From the NCBI GenBank assembly GCA_023434015.1, contig JAEYTM010000315.1, positions 1 to 6,270 of the forward strand: a DNA stretch of 6,270 nt. The letters run 5' to 3'. Positions 1 to 6,270 of this stretch are shown here, in pieces; the stretch's first letter is position 1; each line of letters begins with the position of its first letter. The position numbers were made by a program, and so were the translations under genes. The stretch is from Pseudomonadota bacterium (GTDB lineage Bacteria; Pseudomonadota; Alphaproteobacteria; Caulobacterales; Caulobacteraceae). The notes beneath the pieces were generated by a model. It saw only the letters and a program-made list of their open reading frames with translations, was not told the DNA's origin and made no database searches.

Positions 1-1
1 G

Positions 2-1240
2 ATCAACACCCGCCCGGGCGGGGCGGCGGGACCCGCGCCGGCCCAGACCCGCGCCGCCGCCTCCCGGCCCTCGGGCGGGGTGGCCAGCGGCAACGGCCCG
101 AACCGCGGCGCGGCCATCCTCGGCGCCCGGATCTATTTCCAGACCGACGACGCCTATCTGGTCTCGGTGAACCGGCTGACCGGCGGGGTGATCTGGACCG
201 TGCCCCTGACCGACCCGTCGATCCCGGGGCTCTACTACTCAACCTCCGCGCCCCTGGTGGTCGGCGACCTGATCGTCGCCGGCGTGTCGGGCGGCGACAC
301 GCCCTCGCGCGGCTTCCTGGTGGCCTTCGACGCCATGACCGGCGAACTGGCCTGGCGGTTCTGGACCGTGCCGGCGCCGGGCGACCCGGAGGCGGTGCAC
401 TGGAAGGGCAAGGGCCTGCTGACCGGCGGGGCGGCGACCTGGATGACCGGCTCCTACGATCCGGAGGCGCAGCTGCTCTACTGGGGCGTCGGCAACCCCT
501 ATCCGTCGAACAACGGCGACGACCGGATCGGCTCCAACATCTACGCCAACTCGATCATCGCGCTCGACCCGAAGACCGGGAAGCTGAAGTGGCACTACCA
601 GACCACGCCGCACGACCTGCACGACTGGGATTCGACCGCGCCGCTGGTGCTGGTGGACACCCGCTACCAGGGCCGCGACCGCAAGCTGCTGATGCAGGCC
701 AACCGCAACGGCTTCTACTATGTGCTGGACCGGCTGAGCGGCGAGCTGCTGTTCGCCAAGCCGTTCGTCGACAAGATGGACTGGGCCAGCGGCATCGACG
801 CCAATGGCGTGCCGATCCTGCTGCCCGACTATGCGCCGAGCGACGAGGGGCACACCAAGTGCCCGGCGGTGCGCGGGGCCACCAACTGGTTCAGCACCGC
901 CTTCAATCCGGCGACGCGGCTGTTCTATGTGATGGCGGCCGAGGACTGCGGCTACTACCGCAAGACCGGCCGGATGTACGGCCCCAACCCCGACGCCAAG
1001 GACCCCGGCAAGCGGTTCGTGCGCGCCCTCAACCCCGAGACCGGCGAACGGGTGTGGGAGAAGCCGCTGACCGGCTCGAACGAGGCCAACTACACCGGCG
1101 TGCTGTCGACGGCCGGCGGCCTGCTGTTCCACGGCGAGACGGCCGGCGGCTTCGCGGCCGTGGACGCGGCCACCGGCCAGACCCTGTGGAGCTTCCCGAC
1201 CAACGAGTCCTGGCGCGCCTCGCCGATGACCTACACCTAA
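2..1240 (+). CDS. PQQ-dependent alcohol dehydrogenase, 5'-partial and cut by a TAA
   Basis: This is the 3' portion of a quinoprotein alcohol dehydrogenase of the methanol/ethanol type: a periplasmic eight-bladed beta-propeller that oxidises alcohols and passes electrons to a cytochrome c. The frame is open from base 2; the GTG at 80 is only an internal codon. Six blade-docking repeats of the form xLDxxTGxxxW are visible, for example VSVNRLTGGVIW, VAFDAMTGELAW, IALDPKTGKLKW and AAVDAATGQTLW. Active-site positions can be placed by family alignment. The metal-ligand Asn is in GNP (494-496). The catalytic Asp is the first D of DWD (623-625), and the second Asp (629-631) matches the extra ligand of lanthanide enzymes. 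An Asp (296-298) stands where methanol dehydrogenase has Glu177. The N-terminus, signal peptide and vicinal Cys pair lie outside the window. Translation stops at 1238-1240, about 21 residues short of the expected end. The family is clear; the substrate is not determined. Confidence 0.9.
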   Translation: MNTRPGGAAGPAPAQTRAAASRPSGGVASGNGPNRGAAILGARIYFQTDDAYLVSVNRLTGGVIWTVPLTDPSIPGLYYSTSAPLVVGDLIVAGVSGGDTPSRGFLVAFDAMTGELAWRFWTVPAPGDPEAVHWKGKGLLTGGAATWMTGSYDPEAQLLYWGVGNPYPSNNGDDRIGSNIYANSIIALDPKTGKLKWHYQTTPHDLHDWDSTAPLVLVDTRYQGRDRKLLMQANRNGFYYVLDRLSGELLFAKPFVDKMDWASGIDANGVPILLPDYAPSDEGHTKCPAVRGATNWFSTAFNPATRLFYVMAAEDCGYYRKTGRMYGPNPDAKDPGKRFVRALNPETGERVWEKPLTGSNEANYTGVLSTAGGLLFHGETAGGFAAVDAATGQTLWSFPTNESWRASPMTYT

Positions 1241-1306
1241 CAGGGCAGGCAGTACGTCGCCGTGGCGGCGGGCCCGAACATCGTCGCCTTCGGCCTGCCG
1301 AACTGA
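1241..1306 (+). pseudogene. Displaced C-terminal tail of the PQQ dehydrogenase, beyond the in-frame TAA
   Basis: Directly after the TAA, the same frame encodes QGRQYVAVAAGPNIVAFGLPN and then a TGA at 1304-1306. This is the usual closing strand and end of PQQ alcohol dehydrogenases, which typically finish with a pattern like G-x-QYVAVAAG-x-N-x-x-AFGLP. No frameshift is involved, so a single base change (for example TAC or TAT, Tyr, to TAA) would explain it. The real gene end is therefore most likely 1306. The 1240 stop may be a nonsense mutation, a sequencing error or, less likely, a read-through stop. Confidence 0.82.
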
Positions 1307-1311
1307 CGACG

Positions 1312-1343
1312 CGGCGGCGGGGCGGAGGAGAGCCGCGCCGCCG
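1312..1343 (+). terminator. Possible weak terminator after the dehydrogenase gene
   Basis: An 8-bp perfect stem (1312-1319 with 1336-1343, CGGCGGCG/CGCCGCCG) with a 16-base loop starts 5 bases after the TGA at 1304-1306. No T-run follows, so it is not a classical intrinsic terminator, and repeated CGG units make chance pairing easy. Apart from this hairpin and the one at 1420-1445, I see no gene in 1307-1473. Confidence 0.3.
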
Positions 1344-1419
1344 GTCCACGCGATCCAACAGGATGGCAGGCGTCCGCACGTCAGTGACGGACGGTTCCTA
1401 GGTGAGGGATTTGTCGAGC

Positions 1420-1456
1420 GCCCGCTGCGCGCTGTCTCAGCGGGCTGATCGCCCGC
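1420..1456 (-). terminator. Hairpin pair downstream of tRNA-Arg, possible terminator
   Basis: Reading away from the tRNA on the minus strand, two overlapping hairpins are possible. One is a 6-bp stem (1451-1456 with 1440-1445, 5-base loop). The other is an 8-bp stem (1438-1445 with 1420-1427, 10-base loop). They share the arm 1440-1445, so they cannot form together. The sequence after the second stem has only a short A/T-rich stretch (ACAAATC) and no proper U tract. It is the best candidate for ending the tRNA transcript, but may instead be a processing structure. Confidence 0.38.
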
Positions 1457-1473
1457 CGACGTGTGGAAACCGC

Positions 1474-1550
1474 TGGCGCACCCGACACGATTCGAACGTG
1501 TGACCTTTGCCTTCGGAGGGCAACGCTCTATCCAGCTGAGCTACGGGTGC
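1474..1550 (-). tRNA. tRNA-Arg, anticodon CCG
   Basis: A complete cloverleaf can be drawn on the minus strand. The acceptor stem is GCACCCG (1550-1544) paired with CGGGTGC (1484-1478). The D arm is GCTC/GAGC around AGCTGGATA. The anticodon stem TTGCC/GGCAA carries the loop CTCCGAA, with anticodon CCG at 1516-1514. A 5-base variable loop follows, then the T arm ACACG/CGTGT with the loop TTCGAAT. The discriminator is G (1477) and the CCA end is encoded (1476-1474). It decodes the arginine codon CGG, which is frequent in GC-rich genomes. It sits downstream of dnaJ on the same strand but appears to have its own promoter. Confidence 0.97.
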
Positions 1551-1566
1551 TGACCGGCGGTGGGAG

Positions 1567-1595
1567 TGTCTAGCCGAAAGGACGGCGCGCCGCAA
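1567..1595 (-). promoter_or_regulatory. Likely sigma-70-type promoter for tRNA-Arg
   Basis: On the minus strand a -35-like TTGCGG (1595-1590) and a -10-like TAGACA (1572-1567) are separated by exactly 17 bases. The tRNA 5' end is 16 bases beyond the -10, leaving room for a short leader of roughly 10 bases. The match is moderate and rests on sequence and position only. Confidence 0.45.
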
Positions 1596-1629
1596 ACGGC
1601 GAGACGCGGTTACGGCCGGCCGGTGCTCA

Positions 1630-2793
1630 TCAGGCGCCGGTGACGTCTTCCCAGAAGCGCTTGGCCTTGCCGAGGAAGTTGGCCGACTTCGGGTGCTGCT
1701 GCTCGCCGCACAGGCCGGTGAACTCGCGCATCAGCTCCTTCTGACGCGCGGTCAGCCGGGTCGGGGTCTCGACGAACAGTTCGACCACCAGGTCGCCGCG
1801 CTCGCGCGAGCGCAGCGAGGGCATGCCGCGGCCCTTCAGCCGCACGGTGCGGCCGGTCTGGGAGCCTTCCGGCACCCGCACGGTCTGGCGGCAGGCGCCG
1901 TCGCAGTTGTCGCCGCCCTTCAGGCAGGGCGCCTCGATCTCGCCGCCGAGGGCCGCGACGCACATCGGCACCGGCACGGTGCAGAGCAGGTCGAGGCCGT
2001 CGCGCTCGAACAGCTCGTGCGGCTTCACCGACAGGAAGATGTAGAGGTCGCCGCGCGGGCCGCCGCGGGCCCCGCCGTCGCCCTCGCCGGCCAGGCGGAT
2101 GCGCGAACCGTCGTCGACGCCGGCCGGGATGCGGACCTGCAGGGTGCGCTCGCGGCGCACCTGGCCTTGGCCGCGGCACTCCTGGCAGGGGTCGAGGACC
2201 ATCCGGCCGGAGCCGCCACAGCGAGGACAGGCGCGTTCGATGGAGAAGAACCCCTGGGTGGCCCGCACGCGGCCCTGGCCGCCGCAGGTGGTGCAGGTGG
2301 TGGGGGCGGTGCCGGGCTTGGCCCCGGAGCCCTCGCAGGGCTCGCAGGTCATCGCCGCCGGGACGGTGATCTCGACCTCGGCGCCGGCATAGGCCTGCTC
2401 GAGGGTGATCTCGAGGTCGTAGCGCAGGTCCTGGCCGCGCGCCGGTCCGCCGCGGGCCCCGCCGCGCTGGCGCCCGCCGCCGCCGAACATGTCGCCGAAG
2501 ACATCGCCGAACACCTCGCTGAAGATGTCGTTGACGTCGTGGAACTGGCCGCCGCCCGGTCCGCCGCCGCCGCCGTTGACGCCGGCATGGCCGAAGCGGT
2601 CGTAGGCCGCCCGCTTCTGGGCGTCCGACAGGATCGAATAGGCCTCGTTGATCTCCTTGAAGCGGCCGCTGGCCTCCTCGCAACCGCCGTTGCGGTCGGG
2701 ATGGTGCTCCATGGCGAGCTTGCGGAAGGCGGCCTTCAGGCCGGCTTCGTCGCAGCCGCGATCAACGCCCAGGATCTCGTAATAGTCCCGCAT
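1630..2793 (-). CDS. dnaJ: Chaperone protein DnaJ (Hsp40)
   Basis: DnaJ is the cytoplasmic co-chaperone that delivers unfolded clients to DnaK and stimulates its ATPase. I choose the ATG at 2793-2791 (387 residues, starting MRDYYEILGV) over the TTG one codon upstream. The J domain spans about residues 3-68, with the essential HPD at 31-33. A Gly/Phe-rich region (about 69-107) contains repeated VFGD/MFGGGG units. Four intact CxxCxGxG zinc-binding repeats start at Cys150, Cys167, Cys189 and Cys203. The two substrate-binding C-terminal domains follow. An oddity is a short insertion near residues 290-303 with Cys290, Cys297 and Cys301, plus Cys271 and Cys278, which E. coli DnaJ lacks at that point. 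The gene follows dnaK after a 170-base gap with two hairpins. No clear Shine-Dalgarno sequence precedes the ATG. Confidence 0.97.
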   Translation of the reverse strand: MRDYYEILGVDRGCDEAGLKAAFRKLAMEHHPDRNGGCEEASGRFKEINEAYSILSDAQKRAAYDRFGHAGVNGGGGGPGGGQFHDVNDIFSEVFGDVFGDMFGGGGRQRGGARGGPARGQDLRYDLEITLEQAYAGAEVEITVPAAMTCEPCEGSGAKPGTAPTTCTTCGGQGRVRATQGFFSIERACPRCGGSGRMVLDPCQECRGQGQVRRERTLQVRIPAGVDDGSRIRLAGEGDGGARGGPRGDLYIFLSVKPHELFERDGLDLLCTVPVPMCVAALGGEIEAPCLKGGDNCDGACRQTVRVPEGSQTGRTVRLKGRGMPSLRSRERGDLVVELFVETPTRLTARQKELMREFTGLCGEQQHPKSANFLGKAKRFWEDVTGA

Positions 2794-2839
2794 CAAATCG
2801 TCAGGGGCTCAGGAAACTGATGGAATGAAATTGGGATGG

Positions 2840-2878
2840 CCTCCGCCCGACTGCAAGGCTTGGCCGAGCGGGCGGAGG
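2840..2878 (-). repeat. dnaJ-proximal hairpin in the dnaK-dnaJ gap
   Basis: A perfect 10-bp inverted repeat (CCTCCGCCCG at 2840-2849, CGGGCGGAGG at 2869-2878) has a 19-base loop. On the transcribed minus strand the stem is followed by CCATCCCAATTTCATTCC, which is A/U-richer than its surroundings but lacks a U tract. It ends 46 bases upstream of the dnaJ ATG. It could attenuate read-through, block 3' exonucleases or mark a cleavage region. Confidence 0.55.
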
Positions 2879-2909
2879 TCACTTTGTCCCGCGGAAGCGG
2901 CGGCGACGT

Positions 2910-2956
2910 CCCCAGTGGCGACCTTCTCGCATCGGGGGCTGAAGGTCGCCATGGGG
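2910..2956 (-). repeat. dnaK-proximal long hairpin after the dnaK stop
   Basis: A perfect 11-bp inverted repeat (TGGCGACCTTC at 2916-2926, GAAGGTCGCCA at 2941-2951) encloses a 14-base loop. Beyond a small internal loop, four more G-C pairs (2910-2913 with 2953-2956) extend it to about 15 bp. It begins 7 bases after the dnaK TGA (2966-2964). No U tract follows, so it looks like a stabilising or attenuating structure rather than a full intrinsic terminator, which fits dnaJ being transcribed from the same operon. Confidence 0.65.
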
Positions 2957-2963
2957 CGCGTTG

Positions 2964-4874
<1,911 letters not shown>

Positions 4875-4918
4875 AGAGAGTCTTGCTCGCTCCTAGTTGG
4901 CGGACGCCGTGTGGAAGC

Positions 4919-4930
4919 CTTCACGTGAAG
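4919..4930. repeat. 12-bp perfect palindrome in the dnaK leader
   Basis: CTTCACGTGAAG is a perfect dyad centred on CACGTG, about 45 bases upstream of the dnaK ATG and within the inferred 5' leader. It could be a protein-binding dyad or a weak RNA hairpin. About 1.5 such palindromes are expected by chance in a window this size, so position is the only added argument. Confidence 0.3.
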
Positions 4931-5018
4931 CGCCTCTGGATGACGTCCCCGGTTCGATCAGGTCCCGGCCGGCCGTCCAAGGGATATCTGCCCCAAGGCC
5001 GACCGGCGTCGTGAGCCG

Positions 5019-5046
5019 ATATGGGGAAAGATGGGGCCCCTGCAAG
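5019..5046 (-). promoter_or_regulatory. Sigma-32 (RpoH) heat-shock promoter of dnaKJ
   Basis: On the minus strand a -35 element CTTGCAG (5046-5040) and a -10 element CCCCATAT (5026-5019) are separated by 13 bases. This fits the RpoH consensus CTTGAAA-N(11-16)-CCCCATNT closely; the -10 is a full match. Transcription would start near 5012, leaving a leader of about 137 bases before the dnaK ATG. The promoter lies 34 bases beyond the stop codon of the upstream minus-strand gene. It is the expected control point for the dnaK-dnaJ operon. Confidence 0.85.
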
Positions 5047-5051
5047 AGCGA

Positions 5052-5076
5052 ATGTCCCCAACGCGGGCAAGGACAT
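5052..5076 (-). terminator. Small hairpin between the HExxH gene and the dnaK promoter
   Basis: A 6-bp perfect stem (ATGTCC at 5052-5057, GGACAT at 5071-5076) with a 13-base loop sits just after the TGA at 5083-5081. It is followed on the minus strand by TCGCTCTTGC, with no U-run. At best it is a weak terminator, so read-through from the upstream gene into dnaK is possible. Confidence 0.25.
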
Positions 5077-5080
5077 GGCT

Positions 5081-5557
5081 TCAGCCGCGCCGCCAGGCGG
5101 GCCGAATTCCGGCGTAAACCTCCGACCCGTGCGGGGTCGCGGCCCCGCGGGACGCCAGGAAGGCGTGCTGCACGACCATGGCCTGCTGCTCGATGTTGAG
5201 GCTGGCGAAGGCCGCCGCGCCGGACGGCTCGCCGGACAGGTCGTAGGCGTAGGCGGCGTCGGAATCCCCCGCCTTCAGCTTGGCCAGCAGCAGCCGCACC
5301 CCGTTCTGCGCCTGCCAGACGTGGGTGAGCTCGTGAACGAAGACGCTCTGGACGAACAGCGGCACGTCCGGAGCGGCGAAATCAAGCCGCGCGGCGCGGG
5401 CCGGCCAGACGATCAGGCCGGGGCCGGCGACGAAGGCGCGGGTCCACACCGGCAGGGCGAACAGCCGCACCCGGCCGGCGTCGAGGCCCTCGCCGAACAT
5501 CTCGGCGGCCAGGGCGCATTCCCCGCCGGTCAGGCGGCGGGCGCGGAGCGGCTTCAT
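5081..5557 (-). CDS. Vgr-related HExxH (zinc-metallopeptidase-like) protein
   Basis: This is a small protein of 158 residues if started at the ATG 5557-5555 (MKPLRARRLT). It contains HELTHVWQAQNG, a classic HExxH zinc-binding helix (residues 75-79). A Glu at residue 123 in NIEQQA could be the third ligand. It resembles proteins annotated in Caulobacter relatives as 'vgr related protein', and its HELTHxxQ motif recalls DUF4157-type domains. The motif is clear, but peptidase activity and substrate are unproven. I see no obvious signal peptide or membrane segment with this start. Further in-frame ATGs lie at 5569, 5578 and 5590. The frame stays open to 5746, but that extension runs antisense to alkB and looks like a GC-bias artefact. 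The gene is divergent from alkB and ends 34 bases before the dnaK -35 element. Confidence 0.8.
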   Translation of the reverse strand: MKPLRARRLTGGECALAAEMFGEGLDAGRVRLFALPVWTRAFVAGPGLIVWPARAARLDFAAPDVPLFVQSVFVHELTHVWQAQNGVRLLLAKLKAGDSDAAYAYDLSGEPSGAAAFASLNIEQQAMVVQHAFLASRGAATPHGSEVYAGIRPAWRRG

Positions 5558-5588
5558 GGTGGAGCGCATCGTCTCCATATTGGACCCC

Positions 5589-6200
5589 ATGACGCTCGCC
5601 GCCGCCACCGGGTTCCGCCTGCTGCCCGCCCGCCTGGACGCCGCGGCCCAGGCGGCGCTGGCGGCCGAGGTGCTGGCCAGGGCCGCGGAGGCGCCGTTCG
5701 TCCGCCAGGCCACGCCGGGCGGCAAGGCCATGAGCGTCGAGACCACCAGCTTCGGGGCCCTCGGCTGGACCAGCGACCGCCGCGGCTATCGCTACGAACC
5801 GACGCACCCGGTCACCGGCGCGCCGTGGCCGGCCATCCCGCAGCCTCTGCTCGACCTGTGGGCCGAGCTGGCCGATCCGGCGACGCCGCCGGATTCCTGC
5901 CTGGTCAATTTCTACAGGGCCGGGGCGAGGATGGGCCTGCACCAGGACCGCGACGAGGCCGATTTCGGCTTTCCCGTGCTGTCGGTATCGCTCGGGGACA
6001 CGGCGGTGTTCCGGCTGGGCGGGCCCGGGCGGGGCGACCCGACCACCGCGCTGAGACTGGCCTCGGGCGACGTCTGCCTGCTGGCCGGCGAGGCGCGGCT
6101 GTTCCACCACGGGATCGACCGGGTGCTGGCCGGCTCCTCCCGGCTGATCCCGGGCGGCGGACGGATCAACCTGACGCTCAGGCGGGCGGGCGCGGCCTAG
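5589..6200 (+). CDS. alkB: AlkB-type alpha-ketoglutarate-dependent DNA dealkylase
   Basis: AlkB is an Fe(II)/2-oxoglutarate dioxygenase that oxidatively removes methyl groups from 1-methyladenine and 3-methylcytosine in DNA or RNA. With the ATG at 5589 the protein has 203 residues (E. coli AlkB has 216). The iron triad is His118-x-Asp120 in GLHQDRDE and His174 in RLFHHGI. The 2-oxoglutarate-binding arginines match Arg192 and Arg198 in RINLTLRRAG. Other family landmarks are TPGGKAMSV, GWTSDRRGYRY, PWPAIPQ and VSVSLGDTAVF. An in-frame ATG at 5556 would add 11 residues and overlap the divergent gene by two bases; 5589 gives an N-terminus closer to the family. The gene is not next to an ada homologue here. 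As I recall, the Caulobacter crescentus homologue, also next to dnaKJ, is cell-cycle regulated rather than induced by alkylation; I see no GANTC site in the 31-base divergent gap. Confidence 0.95.
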   Translation: MTLAAATGFRLLPARLDAAAQAALAAEVLARAAEAPFVRQATPGGKAMSVETTSFGALGWTSDRRGYRYEPTHPVTGAPWPAIPQPLLDLWAELADPATPPDSCLVNFYRAGARMGLHQDRDEADFGFPVLSVSLGDTAVFRLGGPGRGDPTTALRLASGDVCLLAGEARLFHHGIDRVLAGSSRLIPGGGRINLTLRRAGAA

Positions 6201-6219
6201 AAACGCGGGCGCGCCCGGC

Positions 6220-6270
6220 TCAGAAGATCGGCTCTTCCGGCGGCGGGGTGACGCTGTCGAGCAGGTCGCC
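6220..6270 (-). CDS. C-terminal end of an unidentified convergent gene
   Basis: On the minus strand, an open frame enters from the window edge and ends at TGA 6222-6220, giving GDLLDSVTPPPEEPIF as the last 16 residues. An acidic, proline-rich tail of this kind is plausible for a real protein end, and a convergent gene 19 bases after the alkB stop would be ordinary spacing. There is too little sequence to assign a family. Confidence 0.4.
   Translation of the reverse strand, partial: GDLLDSVTPPPEEPIF

Noticed and set aside
239..1401. Long frames over the PQQ dehydrogenase (minus 239-1132, plus 589-1401)
   Set aside because: Composition is Arg/Ala/Gly-rich with no family features, while the overlapping frame has clear PQQ-propeller repeats.
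1474..1550. tRNA-Arg as an integration site for a genomic island ending in the dehydrogenase region
   Set aside because: No integrase, no second copy of the tRNA 3' end and no composition break are seen within the window.
1613..1623. CGGCCGGCCGG tract near the dnaJ end, partly matching 4966-4975
   Set aside because: Simple GC palindromes are expected at this composition; there is no terminator tail and no repeat structure beyond it.
1693..2820. A 375-codon plus-strand open frame antisense to dnaJ, and a 357-codon second minus-strand frame over it
   Set aside because: Both are low-complexity Ala/Arg/Gly-rich products in the shadow of dnaJ, with no recognisable motif.
4960..4980. TTGGAC (4980-4975, minus) as a housekeeping -35 for a second dnaK promoter
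   Set aside because: No convincing -10 element lies at 15-19 bases; the best candidate, GATCGA, is poor.
5558..5746. N-terminal extension of the HExxH gene to 221 residues
   Set aside because: The extension lies antisense to the conserved alkB start and is Ala/Ser-rich; the start at 5557 gives a sensible domain boundary.

Overview
The window looks like a chromosomal segment from a very GC-rich alphaproteobacterium, most likely of the order Caulobacterales (Caulobacter/Phenylobacterium-like). The evidence is the strong GC bias at third codon positions, a DnaK/DnaJ pair of alphaproteobacterial type, a sigma-32-type promoter ahead of dnaK, and the arrangement of an alkB homologue just upstream of dnaKJ and oppositely oriented. 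As I recall, that arrangement is described in Caulobacter crescentus. The order is inferred from gene content and synteny only.

Layout. Bases 2-1240 (+) hold the 3' part of a PQQ-dependent alcohol dehydrogenase whose frame is cut by a TAA. The expected last 21 residues continue in the same frame to a TGA at 1304-1306, so this gene is probably a recent pseudogene or a C-terminally clipped protein. Bases 1307-1473 hold only hairpins. A complete tRNA-Arg(CCG) lies on the minus strand at 1474-1550 with a plausible promoter at 1567-1595. Then, reading leftwards on the minus strand, comes the heat-shock operon dnaK (4874-2964) followed by dnaJ (2793-1630). The two genes are separated by a 170-base gap with two strong hairpins. 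A near-consensus sigma-32 promoter lies at 5019-5046, giving a leader of roughly 137 bases. Upstream, also on the minus strand, is a small HExxH protein of the 'vgr-related' type (5557-5081). Divergent from it is alkB (5589-6200, +). The last 51 bases carry the C-terminus of an unidentified convergent minus-strand gene.

Function. dnaK and dnaJ encode the Hsp70 chaperone and its J-domain co-chaperone, and the promoter indicates heat-shock control. AlkB is an oxidative DNA/RNA dealkylation enzyme. The tRNA reads CGG codons. The truncated dehydrogenase is a periplasmic oxidoreductase type, and its active site has the Asp-x-Asp signature linked to lanthanide use.

No previously undescribed system is evident. 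The window is mainly core genome. The points most worth checking are the TAA in the dehydrogenase, the paired hairpins between dnaK and dnaJ, and the extra cysteines in the DnaJ C-terminal domain.
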